60,000 nt of DNA from Takakia lepidozioides. Its lineage: Eukaryota; Streptophyta; Takakiopsida; Takakiales; Takakiaceae. A program made the translations under genes and the position numbers. The notes beneath the pieces were generated by a model, which did no database searches, was not told where the DNA came from, and was given only the letters and a program-made list of their open reading frames with translations. This document shows, piece after piece, positions 12,907 to 24,307 of the stretch (positions within the stretch are counted from its first letter, which is position 1; the number at the start of each line of letters is the position of its first letter). Location of the stretch: the NCBI GenBank assembly GCA_030704615.1, contig CM060733.1, positions 58,344,001-58,404,000 of the forward strand. The letters run 5' to 3'.

Positions 12907-14182
12907 ATTTGGAGTTACAATGGGTTGCACAGCAGGGAATGTAAACTCCGGAGCGGAGCGGCGTTTCAGGTCAGCAGCAGGCGCACCGAAATGGCTCAAG
13001 CATCCAGCAGGTAATTTACTTGTTTACTGTTTCTCTCTGGTTTGATGTGGTTCTCTCTGGCTCGCTCTGGCTTGTTTTGTTATGCTGGTTTGCTGTTGTT
13101 ATGTTGTTGTTGTTTGCTCATATGCTTGTTGATCTGCTTTTGTTTTCGTTTTCGTTTTGCTGTTGCTTTTGTTTTACGGTTTGTTGGTCCGCATCGCCCA
13201 CATCGCTGTTGGTTTGCTTCTGTTTCCTCTCTCGCTTTGATTCCAGAGGTTATAGAGCACCATTTGTTTTTTGCATGTCACGTTTCGTGAGTGTCATGTC
13301 TTTTCTGATGCGGAGCATCTCATTTCAATACATTGGTTCCATTCCTGCAAAGTTGTTTCAATTCAGTGCTGCTTCTCTGCTATCTGCAGAGAAAGGGTGG
13401 TTTGTATGGTGATTTTGTGGTGCTGTTTACTGGCTGTTTGGTGCTGCTAAATTATTAGGGTCAGGGATTAGGATTACGGCAGGTTAGGATGATGGTTTTG
13501 TGCGATTGGTTTTGCGAATTTCAGATATTTGAAAACGGGGTTTTCTTCGGGCTATTTCAAAATCTCCGAAACTAGCTTAGGCTACACTAGTAGCCTAGTC
13601 TCCGTAGACCTCTAGACTCTAGTAGACCTCCATGACGTCCAGCAGGACAATCCACAAGAACCTCGCGTGCCCAGTGGAGGTTCCTGCGTGTTCGTATCCG
13701 TAGGCACAACATATGGATGTATTGAGATAGACTTATGTCTCTGCCTCCCCTGCATTGATTCTGTTCTGTTAGTATTAAAAAAAAATGCATAGGAGTGCAT
13801 ACGGTGGCCGAAGATGGGTCTGAGACCGTCTCGACATCTGTGAGAGGCCAATGAGACAGAATCCAGTAAACATCAACGAAGTAGAAAACCAAGACGCATT
13901 ACTGGTTGCGTCGAAACTAAAACCTCGAAGAAGAGAGCTGAAAATCAAATTTCAGATGTGGGCACTGACGTGCGAACCCAGATAAATCCGGGCACTGACG
14001 CATCAATGTTCGAGGGAGTTATTCGCCGGGAGACAACGGAGGAAACCAAAGAAGATGAAGATGAAAGTGTTGTCTGCAATCTTCAGTCTGATTCAGATGA
14101 TCACATTTCCGTAGGATATATTGCAGAGTCCCCTGAATCCGTCCTTCTGTCCTCTCCAGGATAATGTCCTGCCTTTCCGCAG

Positions 14183-14371
14183 TATCTCGGATATGTCCTT
14201 GAATTTTCTCCAGAATATGTCCCTGCGGATTCTCCCAAATACGTCCCTACAGATTCTCCCGAGTACGTCCCTGAAGATTCTCCAGAATACATCTCTGGAG
14301 ATTCTCCGACATATACCCCTAGAGACTACTCCCCGGAAACCCTCAGGATGATTCGAGAGAGCCTCCTCTAG
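14183..14371 (+). other. SPxY octapeptide-repeat exon
   Basis: Tandem 24-bp repeats encode five degenerate copies of an octapeptide centred on D-S-P-x-Y. The acceptor TTTCCGCAG precedes it. The Ser-Pro/Tyr periodicity resembles a phospho-regulated tail such as a degenerate RNA polymerase II CTD; this is an analogy only. The frame then slips by one base into a plausible continuation (PPLVIVDIRNF) ending at a GTAGGT donor. Confidence 0.6.
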
Positions 14372-14599
14372 TTATTGTAGATATAAGAAATTTTAGGGAT
14401 GAACCTCAATTGAGGAGCATATATCGAGTTCTGGTAGGTATTAGGTATTAGTATTCGAACACTTTTGAGACCAGATAATGTATGGAATGGCGAGATGAGC
14501 CTTTACTGAATAAATGTTTTTTTCTACTTATGAGTGAACTCTTTTTTTCCTCCTGAATGGAATTATTTTATTTGTCAGCGATGAGAGTGTGTAGTGGTG

Positions 14600-14623
14600 A
14601 ACCTCCACTGGACAGTGGAGGTT
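14600..14623. repeat. 24-bp palindromic motif, copy 1
   Basis: AACCTCCACT GGAC AGTGGAGGTT, a perfect 10-bp-arm inverted repeat. Related copies lie at 22,776-22,799, 25,875-25,898 and, degenerate, 26,987-27,010, all within the ParB/HAD gene block. Confidence 0.85.
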
Positions 14624-15110
14624 AATGTTTTGGGAGTTTTGGATGGTTGTGATCAATATTAGTCTGACGCCCGAGGTGGTTTGTTTTGTCGACAGCAGCA
14701 CTACCCCCTGGGATTGTTTTGTTGGAATGTGCAAACTTATTTGTGGTTCATTTGTTTCTCGAAAATCTCCGAATTTAAAAAATGATCACCTGACAATTTT
14801 TGAGCTCAACCCGGAAGTCACAGAATAGGGCATCGTCCCCGTTGGAACACCTCCGGACCGTAAGTTTCGCTTCCACTGCAAGGTTGGTGTAGAGGTCGCC
14901 AAGCTCAAATATGCAGATGTGGTCGACGTAGAGCTAGAGATGGAGGTCGAATTTCCGATGCTGGTTATTTTCATGATGGAGGATGGTAGATTCCTGGCTT
15001 AAAACTGGATGTACGTCTTCTAAGGAAGGCCATGATGAGAGAGTACATTTGGGCGGGGTTCACATATTGCGACGAGGATACACAATTTACAGATGAAGGT
15101 TTTTGCATGG

Positions 15111-15115
15111 CTTGG
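15111..15115. repeat. Target site duplication, left copy
   Basis: CTTGG directly before the left LTR; the same five bases follow the right LTR at 22,172-22,176. In the host gene one copy encodes part of A-W. Confidence 0.92.
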
Positions 15116-15836
15116 TGTCGCGACCCTTTGCCTTGAGGGCAGGGGGTCGGGACACAGAAGGGCTGCCCCTGTGGTGGGGCAGTAGCAGCGATAGATACGG
15201 GGGCTGAAGCACCCTTTGAGTGCCCAAGGCACTCAAGGAGGCGGAGGCGCTCACTAGGCGGAGCCCCGCACACCGGGTTGCGGTGGGGGTGGCTCACACA
15301 GGGGTGGTGGTAGCTTAGCGGGACTTAGTGGGGGTGGCATAGGACTCACCATGGGGTGGAGACCTCGAGGTGGGAGTCGTGGGGAGTCTTGGGACTCATC
15401 ACGGTCCATTGGGGCCGCGGTGAGTGGGCCAAGACTCACCGCGACTCACCACCGGGAATCGAGGGTCTTCGTGGTGGTTCACCATAAAATGGCATGGCTG
15501 TTTGTGGAACCCCCGCGGACAGCTACAGAAGTATATATAGGGAGTAGTAACCCGAGAACGGTGCAAGCCCGTTGGTGACCAAAAACTAGTGAGTAAGCGA
15601 GCGAGCCGGAAAGCGACCAAAGAGTGGGGAGCTGTTCCGGACTGCCATCTACCAAAGGGAATTCCACTAGGCCCAAATAGGTGGAGGGTCTTTCGGGGAG
15701 CGAAGGGGGACCGTTATGTCCCGGTGAGCAGCCGAAGCTCCAAGTTGGCCCGGCGGCCAGGTTGGGAGTCAGGCGTGCGCATCAAAGCGAGTAACTATGA
15801 CTTGAAGGGGAGCTTACCGAAGTGAGGTGCGCGACA
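15116..15836 (+). repeat. 5' LTR of chromovirus (721 bp)
   Basis: Bounded by TGTCGCG...CGCGACA (7-bp terminal inverted repeat). Matches 21,449-22,171 over its full length. Contains a TATA-like box near 15,531. Confidence 0.95.
15531..15539 (+). promoter_or_regulatory. TATA-like box in the 5' LTR
   Basis: GTATATATAG in a GC-rich context, repeated at the same place in the 3' LTR (near 21,865). It is the best candidate for the element's core promoter; this is inference from sequence alone. Confidence 0.5.
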
Positions 15837-15838
15837 CT

Positions 15839-15850
15839 TGGTATCAGAGC
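15839..15850 (+). promoter_or_regulatory. Primer binding site, initiator tRNA-Met
   Basis: TGGTATCAGAGC, two bases after the 5' LTR. It is complementary to the 3' end of plant initiator methionine tRNA, the standard primer of plant Ty3/gypsy elements. Confidence 0.93.
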
Positions 15851-17525
15851 TTAGAGTTCAGTACGCGATCGTCCTTGGGATTGGCCTCATCATGGGGTCG
15901 GGCAAGCCGAAGGGGAAGCGGAACGGCCCAAAGATGATGATCCTGGTGAGCCAGATGGGGCGACGTGTCACCGAGGCGGCCATTTGAGGAAGCGATGCAT
16001 GTTTCCGAAAACGAGGCCGCTCAAGAGCGGGAGGAATCCAAGGAGTCGGAGCCCGAGGAATCCTTGAGAGCTCCGACAAACCAAGAGATGTCTCCCATGC
16101 CGGCAGCCTTTTGGGAAGGGTTGTTGGCGCAGTTTGGCGGGACGTTGAAAGACGTATTGAAGGCGGCTAATGCCCACTTCCACTAAGGCAAAGTTTAAGG
16201 TGAAGCCTAAGGAACGCCGGCACCTTCGAGGGCGTCGCGAAATCGGAACGCACTCAACACCTGGCTCCTGGAGCTAGAGCAGTACTTTCGGGCGGCCAAG
16301 TTGAGTGACGAGGATCGGGTGGAAGTGGCTCCCACCTATTTGAGGGGCTATGCTCAACAATGGTGGCAGAAACGCCTTCACGACCGAGGTCCGAGCCCGG
16401 AAACCTTGAACTGGAGTGGATTCAAGGAATTGATGAAGAGACAGTTTGTGCCCCTCAACGCGTCCTGGCTTGCCCGGGACAAGATGAGGAATTTGAAGCA
16501 AACGGATGACATTCGGGTTTATGTTCAGGCTTTCAATGTGGCTGCTGCTCGAAGTCGCGGACATGGCAGAAACCAGAAATGGTCTTCAACTTTGTGGCGG
16601 GACTGGCCCCGTGGGCCAGGCGGAAGTTGGAGGAGAAGCCGCCTAAGACTTTGAACGAGGCAATTGAGAGGGGACGGATGTTTCTCGGACGTCCCTAGGG
16701 GTGAAAGACAAGGTCGTACGGAGTTGAACCACAAGAAGGCCCGGCGGGAAGGTGACTCTTTCCGACCGGAAAAGAAGTGGGATAGGCCACGCGGCGATAA
16801 TGGCACGTGGAAATCGAAGGGAGGGCCTTCACACGTCAAGGCGGCACCTGGTGCTCCGAAAGGAAAAGCAGGTGCAGCGGCTTAATGGCGGACAGAAGGC
16901 GACCTTTAATGGAGTGTGTTTCAATTGCGGGGAGCCCGGCATGGCACATGGCCAAGAAGTGCACGAAGCCCCGACAGTTGAACATGACTCGGGCGACCAC
17001 AGAGCTGTCAGAAGATACCATCAGTCGCCTGGTGAAGCGGTGGTCGCCAGGACTTGCAAGGTAGGCACATTTTTCTTGTGAGTTGTATCAGGAAACTGGC
17101 GCTTACGTAAAGGGAGTCAGTTACTGTTCGTGGATGGGATAATATCCAGAACTAACAGTTCATTGTTGGTGGACACATGAGCGTCGCACTCCTTCATGAC
17201 ACCGGCAACGGCACAAAAGCACTGGGACTCCCGACAAGTGACGTGGGGGCCTCTATTGAGGTGCGTTCTGCCAAAGGAGAACCCAGCTGGCGATAAGGTT
17301 GGCAATTCGGATGTTCCTCTTCAACTAGGGAGTTGGCAGGGACGTGAGAACTTCACCATCTGCGAGATCGATGGAGTGGATCTCATTTTGGGGATGACCT
17401 TTTTGAGCAAATCCGGAGTGGTCAATAGATGGCCGCAAGAGAGTAGTCACCTGCCGTGTTGGAATGGTGGCGAGGTCTTGCGGTGTCGGAAACGCCCAAA
17501 TCCGTGGGAGGGCGAATAACCTTCT

Positions 17526-17984
17526 GTCAGCAAGGGAGTGGGCCGTGGAGGAGGCACACGAGCCCCAGTTTTTGCTTTACATTAGAGAAGTGAAGAGTTT
17601 TTGCTTTACATTAGAGAAGTGAAGGGGGAGAAGGCGATGGGGAGCCGAGCCCAGATTGGATCAAGGGATTTTGGAGAAATACCAAGATGTGATCCTGAGG
17701 ATTTACACGCGGCTTGCCACCGCGAAGAGGAGTTGACCACAAGATTGAGGTGATACCGGGATCGTCAGCAAGGGACAGTGGGCGTGGAGGAGGCACACGA
17801 GCCCCAGGTTTTGCTTTACATTAGAGAAGTGAAGGGAGAGGCGATGGGGGGAGCGGAGGAGCCCAGATTGGATCAAGGGGATTTTGGAGGAAATACCCAA
17901 GATGTGATGCCTGAGGATTTAACAAGCGGACTGGCACCGCCGAAGAGGAGTTTTTGACCACAAGATTGAGGTGATACCGGGATC
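17526..17984 (+). repeat. ~230-bp tandem duplication inside chromovirus pol
   Basis: The block from GTCAGCAAGGGA to GATACCGGGATC (17,526-17,763) is repeated at 17,764-17,984. The copies differ mainly by single-base insertions and deletions, and the first also carries an extra TTTTTGCTTTACATTAGAG unit. Only the second copy continues in frame towards RT. It looks like an assembly or read-error duplication. Confidence 0.85.
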
Positions 17985-20357
17985 GGAACCGCCTGCCAAG
18001 GCGCCCTACCGGTTGAGCCACAGAGAGTTGGTCGAGCTGAAGGACTCAGCTCAAGGATCTAATGTCAAAGGGGGTACATCCGGACCGAGTAAGTCACCTT
18101 ACGGAGCCCCGGTGCTATTCGAAAACAAGAAGGATGGGACGTTGCGGATTGTGTGTCGATTACAGGGCTGAATAAGGTGACTATTAAAAAACCGGGACCC
18201 TTGCCACAGGGTTCGACGACCTTCATCGAACTGTTGGCAGGAGCGAAGTACTTCAGCCGGATCGACTTGCGCTCCGGCTACCATACAAATTCGGGTGGGT
18301 ACTCGAAAACAAAAGAGGAGCACCTGGAGCACCTCAAAAGGGTGTTCCAAAAATTGCGGGAAGGGAAGCTGTACGCCAAAGCTTCAAAGTGCGAATTCGG
18401 GGTCACGAAAGTGGAGTTCTTGGGGCATGTGATTACACAGGATGGGATCAAAATGGATGACAGAAAGGTGAGGGCGATCTTGGACTGGGAGCCTCCGACT
18501 TCGGTCCCGGAGTGCGATCCTTCCTACGACTCGCCTCCTATTACGGAAGTATGTGAGAAATTTGCCAAGATCGCGGGGCCGCTGTCCGACCTTCTGTGTA
18601 AATCCAAAGTCTGGGCATGGAATACTTTTTGTAGCCAAGCTTTTGCTGAATTGAAGCAGCGGATGGCGGAAGCTCCAGTCTTGAAAATCCCCGAGTTCGA
18701 TCGTCCGTTTGAGATTCATACAGATGCATCGGACTTCGCGATTGGGGGTGTACTTATGCAAGATGGACGTCCAGTGGCTTATGAAAGTAAGAAACTGAAT
18801 GAAGTGGAGCGACGGTGGCCGACGCACGAAAAAGAGATGAATGCGGTGGTGGTGCTGCCTTGAGCTTTGGCGCCACTATGTTGGTTCCAACCCAGTGAAG
18901 GTGTTCACGGACAATGTCACGGTGAAGTTTTTGCCACGCAGCCCAAGTTGTCCCCAAATCAACTTAGGTGGCAAGATACTTTGGCGGTGTTCGACGTGGA
19001 TATCCAGTACAAACCGGGACGGGACAATGTGGTGGCCGATGCTTTAAGTAGAAAGCAGCAGCTCATGTTGGTGCATAGGGGCGAGACGGCGCTCCAAAGG
19101 AAGATCCGGAAGGCTTGCCGGAAGGATGAGCTGGCGAAGTCCGTGATGCAAGACTTGAGGATGGGTTAAATCGCAGATCCACTTGCAAAATGGACTGCTC
19201 CGGTATAAGCAAAAGCGTCTCTACGTGCCGAAGGGAGGGATGAGGGATAGTCTCTTGAGAGAATGCCATGATAGCCCGCTTGCGGGCCACGGCGGAGCCA
19301 AGCGCACTGCGGCACTCTTGAAGAAAGAGTATTTCTGGCCCAAACTGAGGAGGAGGCAGAGGAGTGTCAAGACATGCACCACATGCCAACAAAACCGGAG
19401 CGAGTACAAAAAGCAGAGGCTGTTGTTACACCCTTGCCGATTCCAGAGGGGACTTGGGAAAGCGTCTCGATGGATTTCATGACTGCTATGCCGCTGTCAA
19501 AAGGATTCGATGCAATCATGGTGGTGGTAGATAGGTTCAGTAAAATGGGCCATTTCATCCCCACCATGGAGATGGCAACGGCGCAGGAGACAGGGCGACT
19601 TTACTTTGCCCACGTCTTAAAGCATCATGGAGTCCCGAAGGATATTGTCTCGGACCGCGATCCAAAGTTTACGAGTAAATTTGGAGGACACTTTGGAAGA
19701 AGATGATGGGAACGAGGCTGAAGATGAGCACTGCCTTTCGACCTATGACCGACGGCCAAACGGAAAGAGTGAATTCCGTAGTGAAGCAGATCTTGCGGAA
19801 TTACGTGTCGGCAGACCAATCAGACTGGGTGGAACACTTAGACGCGGTAGAGTTCTGTTATAATAACACAGAAACACTCCGCAACGGGAGTTTCCCCTTT
19901 CGTATTGGTCTATGGAAAAGTACCTCTAGTGCCGACAAGTTGGGCCGCCCAGGACGTTGAGGAACCGGCAGTAGCGGCGGTACTGGAAGAACGCGAGCGT
20001 TTGTTGAAGCTCGCAAAGTACAACATTGCCAAAGCTAGGAAACGGTATGAAAGGCAGGCGAATCGGAAGCGGAGGGAAGTGAAGTTTGAGGCAGGCACGG
20101 AAGTCTGGTTGAACATCAAGAATTTTCGACTACCTCCGGAAGTGAGTCCAAATTCATACCTCTATATGCGGGTCCCTTTCGCATCCGAAGGTTAAAGGTT
20201 ATGAATGAGGATGTATATGAATTGGAGCTGCCGGCAAACAGCAAGGTGCATCCAGTATTCCACGTATCTTTTTTGAAGCCTTACTTCAAAGATGAAGCGC
20301 GTCCGGCATCAAGTGTTGCGTCCGCCACCTGTGTTGTTGGATCATGGAAATGAACCT

Positions 20358-20500
20358 GAGTATGAGGTGGAGGCAGTACTTAAGTCGAGGAGGTTACAAG
20401 AACCGAGAAACGGAGTATCTCGTCAAATGGAAGGGCTATCATCATGTGGAGGCATCTTGGGTGCGTGCCTCAAAAATGGGAAACGCATCCGAGGCGGTTT
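20358..20500 (+). other. Chromodomain of chromovirus integrase
   Basis: YEVEAVLKSR in one frame and EYLVKWKGYHHVEASWV in another match the chromodomain signature (Y-x-VE-x-I-L ... E-Y-L-V-K-W-K-G-Y). In chromoviruses this domain binds methylated histone H3 and steers integration. A frameshift falls between the two halves. Confidence 0.85.
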
Positions 20501-21448
20501 TGCAGCGTTCGAAGGGCGACCTCAAAAGCGGAAGAAGCGTTGATGGGGACATCAACCTTGAAGCGTGGGGGAGGAAATGCATGCTTAGCCCGGCTTAGCT
20601 AGCTCAGGAATCCGATTGCAAAAACTTGTATTGTACAAAACTTGCTATAAATGAAATGGCTTCCAAATGTTGTGCGTCCTATTTTGTTTGGAATGGTGAT
20701 GCATGGTATGGTTGGCTAGTGTGTAGAATGCATGCTAGCTTACAAAAGTGGGAGAGGTAAATTGGGTTAATCGTGTGTTTGCGTAGTGCCGAAATCGGGT
20801 GACCCCCATCCAAGGGGCAAGGCAACTTGCGCCTTCTTTAGGAGTTCACGTGCTAGTGCGCACCTGGCGCGTGCGCGTACTATAACTGCGCTACCGAGGG
20901 GGTTGCCTTGTAGTGCGGGCTAACGCGGAAGCTACGTGCTTTCGTTCACGTACTATAATCGTGTAGCCTCGAGACGAAGTCGTAGTGTGGCTTCGGCGTG
21001 TTCCCGTACCTCAGGCCAACATTCCAAGTAGGACCCAATTGTAGTGATTGGGGCGCACGGTTGATTCAAGGTTATCTTCCTAGTCAAAGAGGGTTCCAGG
21101 TGAACCCTTGCTCAAGGTGATGCCAAAAGCGGCATCATGAGCGATCGTAAGCAATGTTGTTGCAGTAAGGCGATTCGATCCTCGGGGAGGATCGTTCCTT
21201 GGCCTTGAAGTAGGCCAACAAGAGTGCACTGGGAGGAGCTGGAGAGGCTCCACCCTTGGCCGGGACTTGGAGGAAGTCGGCCGAACAAGCTAGTGGAGAG
21301 TAGAGTCAAGTGTGGGGTTTGGTTCTTTGCCATGGGACGCCATGGTGCGGAAACAAACTCCTTGATGTGGGATGCCACAACTTGGATGTTCGTTTCTACA
21401 AAATGGACAAGTCGATGAGGACATCGACTCCCTGTTGGTAGGGGTGTG

Positions 21449-22171
21449 TGTCGCGGCCCTTTGCCTTGAGGGCAGGGGGTCGGGACACAAAAGGGGCTGC
21501 CCCTGTGGTGGGGGCAGTAGCAGCGATAGATACGGGGGCTGAAGCACCCTTGAGTGCCCAAGGCACTCAAGGAGGCGGAGGCGCTCACTAGGCGGAGCCC
21601 CGCACACCGGGTTGCGGTGGGGGTGGCTCCACAAGGGGTGGTGGTAGCTTAGCGGGACTTAGTGGGGGTGGCATAGGACTCACCATGGGGTGGAGACCTC
21701 GAGGTGGGAGTCGTGGGGAGTCTTGGGACTCATCACGGTCCATTGGGGCCGCGGTGAGTGGGCCAAGACTCACCGCGACTCACCACCGGAATCGAGGGTC
21801 TTCGTGGTGGTTCACCATAAAATGGCATGGCTGTTTGTGGAACCCCCGCGGACAGCTACAGAAGTATATATAGGGAGTAGTAACCCCGAGAACGGTGCAA
21901 GCCCGTTGGTGACCAAAAACTAGTGAGTAAGCGAGCGAGCCGGAAAGCGACCAAAGAGTGGGGAGCTGTTCCGGACTGCCATCTACCAAAGGGAATTCCA
22001 CTAGGCCCAAATAGGTGGAGGGTCTTTCGGGGGAGTGAAGGGGGACCGTTATGTCCCGGTGAGCAGCCGAAGTTCCAAGTTGGCCCGGCGGCCAGGTTGG
22101 GAGTCAGGCGTGCGCATCAAAGCGAGTAACTATGACTTGAAGGGGAGCTTACCGAAGTGAGGTGCGCGACA
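21449..22171 (+). repeat. 3' LTR of chromovirus (723 bp)
   Basis: Matches the 5' LTR apart from about a dozen differences, half of them one-base changes in G or C runs. It is preceded by a short G-rich stretch (GGTAGGGG), a weak polypurine tract. Confidence 0.95.
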
Positions 22172-22775
22172 CTTGGGGTATTTTCTTGGATGTGCTTTAC
22201 TTAAAGGGCAAGGAGAATGCAAAGACGTGGGATGAGGAGGCAGTGAGAGCGCTGCCAAAGAAGGGAAAACGGAAATCCTCTGACCCCGGAGGTAATGAGA
22301 ATGAAGCCGGGACATCCGGGGGAAAGAATAAACAAAAGGAGGACATGGATCCCGCCTTCATGACAGATAACAAGAAACCCAAGGCTGCAGACATCTTTGA
22401 CAAGGAGAAGTGTGAGAAGATGCAGGAGAGGCTGGAGAAAGACTACAGGGACATGTTCCCTTTTGGGTTTGAGGCGACCCAAGACGTCAAAGTTTCCATG
22501 ATGGAGCTTGCTCCCCGGGATATAGTGTACAGGCCCCTAAATGTTAAGCACAAAGACGAAGTCAAAGCGCGTCTATACCAGCTCCAGGTATTTGACTCCA
22601 AGCATCCAGTTTATTTGATTCCCGCAAACCTCGAGAAGCCTAGGGAGGTTTCCACTTCGAAACCTCGAAACTGGAAGGAGGTGGGAAGTCCAAATTCTTC
22701 GTCATCGGTGGACAACACACCATCATTGCTGCCAAGGTAAATTTCTCCGCAAAATCCAAATTTTGAAACAACACA

Positions 22776-22799
22776 AACTTCCACTGGACAGTGGAGGTT
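22776..22799. repeat. 24-bp palindromic motif, copy 2
   Basis: AACTTCCACT GGAC AGTGGAGGTT, 38 bases downstream of a GTAAAT donor, thus probably intronic. Differs from copy 1 by one base. Confidence 0.85.
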
Positions 22800-23247
22800 C
22801 ATGTACTTTTTACATCATGCTGGTTAGGTCGCTAGCATTTCTGACCTTATTCAATTCTGTTCCAGGAACTGGTGCAAGACCTGGACGACGATAATCTTAA
22901 GAAGTACTACTCTAACTGGCCCTCGAACATTATATGGTCAAAGGATCTGATGAGGCTCGTGAAGCTATCTAAGCTCCTAAACGACCCCAATAAGGCGCAA
23001 AAATTTGACACAACATTCCCCGAGAAAGTTGCACATGCCCGGAATTTCTTCGAGCTGCGGGGGAGGCCGAAAAAGTACAACGATCACACAATGAAGTCGG
23101 AGACTAGACAATGAAAGGTAAATGATTCATTATATCTTTTGTTCGCTTTTGCTCAACATCCAAAATGTTTCAATGATCGCCCTTAAAGGGAAGGTACTTC
23201 AAGAAACGAACGGAATGGTTCGTCGTTCAGAAAATCGACATGCTGAG

Positions 23248-23546
23248 GTCTTCTGTAATGTCTGTTGTTTCGTAATGAGGTGCTTCTCCAGCTCTTGTTT
23301 TTCCAATCTGTTTATGTTCTCCACCTGGAACAGTTTCGCAAATGTGCCGCAAAAATACTTGAAAAACCATATGACCATGAAAATTTATGCTGCGGAGGAC
23401 GCTTGCAAAAGTTTTCATGGTCATTTGGTATTTCAAGGATTTTCTAGGCATTTTTGGAACTGTTCCTGGTGGAGAACATGAACAGATTGGACAAAATTTG
23501 ACTTGGAAGAGCACCGCATTACGAAGCAGGAGACACTACAAAAAGA
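23248..23546. repeat. ~300-bp foldback: two ~140-bp arms, 14-nt loop
   Basis: The left arm (23,248-23,390) pairs with the right arm (23,405-23,546) at roughly 75-80%: TTTCGTAATGAGGTGC pairs with GCACCGCATTACGAA, and CATATGACCATGAAAA with TTTTCATGGTCATTTGG. Open frames on both strands of this stretch are mirror images of each other and not genes. It lies in an intron or gap of the ParB-like gene. It could be a foldback transposon (MITE), a young inverted duplication, or a hairpin small-RNA locus; sequence alone does not decide. Confidence 0.85.
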
Positions 23547-24307
23547 GCTTCAAATGGGAAGTCACGCGAGGAAGGATGGAAATCAAATGGCAATCGAATC
23601 ATTCAATGGAGGATCGAATAATTGACATGATTGAAAGGTTGATGTAAGGTTTATCTAAGGTTGATATAAAGGTTTGATTTCAAAACTTTCGACGATGTTG
23701 AACATATCGGTCGAATATGGATTGAAACGTCTAATTTTCTCCATGATCATATTCACAAGAATTTATGCAAGCATGTCAATTCATCCTGGAGATGAATAGC
23801 GTCAAGGAGGCCATGGTTCTGGTTCTCTGTGACGAAGACGTATGGAACCTTTGGGAGGAGGTGTTCAAATAGTGGGAACTTGAAAAGCTTATTGACATTT
23901 TCGGGATTCAGTGCAAGGGTGAACAACTACCACTGAACAAAACTGCTATGGTGAAACTGCAAGGACTGAATAGCAGGCAGTTGAAAAGAGTGGCGGAGAA
24001 AATCCTCAACTGTGACATTTGCATTCGGGGAACAAAATTCAAGGGCGCTGACAAATCCAAGAATACAATGAGCGCATATATTGACCAAATGAAATTGTGA
24101 AGGTTTATTATCGACGATGTAATGGAAGTCTTAGGGTGGCCTCGGAGGAGCAAACAAAACCCGGAACCGTACACCAAACTGGAGTGGCGTGATGTGAAGA
24201 AAAAATACAACTTCAACAAAGCTGAGTTTGAAACTTTTTTAGATCGGCTTGGGAACGACTACATTGTGAGCAACATGTTTCTCCACCTGCGCAAGGGTTG
24301 CGTTTGA

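Larger units (their letters stand above)
11894..13957. other. 3' UTR and intergenic DNA
   Basis: Starts with the 3' region of the preceding gene, then a run of 24 T (12,036-12,059). A short perfect inverted repeat (GGAGTGTAAC ... GTTACACTCC) lies at 12,877-12,906. The T-rich open frames at 13,020-13,412 are of low complexity and unlikely to be real. No gene recognised. Confidence 0.5.
15892..20541 (+). pseudogene. Chromovirus gag-pol, multiply frameshifted
   Basis: Gag starts at ATG 15,892 (MGSGKPKGKRNG) and shifts frame within 35 codons. A zinc knuckle of CxNCGEPG...KKC type lies near 16,917, split by a frameshift. The protease active site reads LLVDT-stop-A: a TGA at 17,178-17,180 stands where Gly of DTGA belongs. 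Reverse transcriptase spans about 18,060-18,480 but is deleted at ~18,293, joining DLRSGYH to YSKTKEEHLEH and removing the segment with the catalytic YxDD. RNase H (FEIHTDASDFAIGG) covers 18,700-19,065. Integrase covers 19,240-20,050, with an HX..HX..CTTC zinc finger and D (SMDFMTAM), D (VSDRDPKF) and a DGQTERVNS block. The C-terminal chromodomain reads YEVEAVLKSR...EYLVKWKGYHHVEASWV, about 20,358-20,475, in two frames. The copy cannot be autonomous as written. Confidence 0.9.
15116..22171 (+). mobile_element. Ty3/gypsy chromovirus, 7,056 bp, with 5-bp target duplication
   Basis: The near-identical LTRs start TGTCGCG and end CGCGACA. CTTGG stands on both sides (15,111-15,115 and 22,172-22,176). 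A primer binding site for initiator tRNA-Met follows the left LTR. Internal order is gag, zinc knuckle, protease, RT, RNase H, integrase, chromodomain, then ~850 bp of non-coding DNA. This order plus the chromodomain places it in the chromovirus clade of Ty3/gypsy. It lies in sense orientation inside an exon of the ParB-like gene. The LTRs differ by roughly ten sites, about half single-base homopolymer indels, so the insertion is young; yet gag-pol is full of frameshifts. Confidence 0.95.
13958..24306 (+). pseudogene. ParB-like-domain gene with SPxY repeats, split by a retrotransposon and decayed
   Basis: Pieces in order. 13,958-14,164: acidic N-terminal frame. 14,183-14,371 after a good acceptor: five degenerate 8-residue repeats of form x-DSPxYV-x (DSPKYVPT, DSPEYVPE...). 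About 14,830-15,115: a frame that continues across the chromovirus (CTTGG duplication) into 22,177-22,740, since removing element plus one duplication copy keeps the frame open. 22,866-23,114 and 23,790-24,306 follow. The motif FFVIGGQHTIIAAKEL, split across the 22,737/22,866 junction, resembles the ParB/sulfiredoxin-fold GGQHR-type loop, a nucleotide-binding motif. Lys/Glu-rich stretches suggest a nuclear protein. It is broken by frameshifts near 14,340 and 15,000, two in-frame stops in the 23.8-24.1 kb exon, and a frameshift before 24,308. Family identity is inferred from motifs only; I cannot name a function. Exon boundaries are approximate. Confidence 0.55.

Noticed and set aside
13020-13412. 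130-codon plus-strand frame rich in Phe, Leu and Cys
   Set aside because: T-rich low-complexity DNA gives hydrophobic frames by chance. There is no start context, homologue or neighbour support.
13958-14371. RNA polymerase II CTD
   Set aside because: The octapeptides contain SPxY but not the YSPTSPS heptad, and no polymerase sequence is nearby. The analogy was kept only as a hypothesis.
23122-23514. Opposed 119- and 95-codon frames
   Set aside because: They are mirror products of the 300-bp foldback, not genes.
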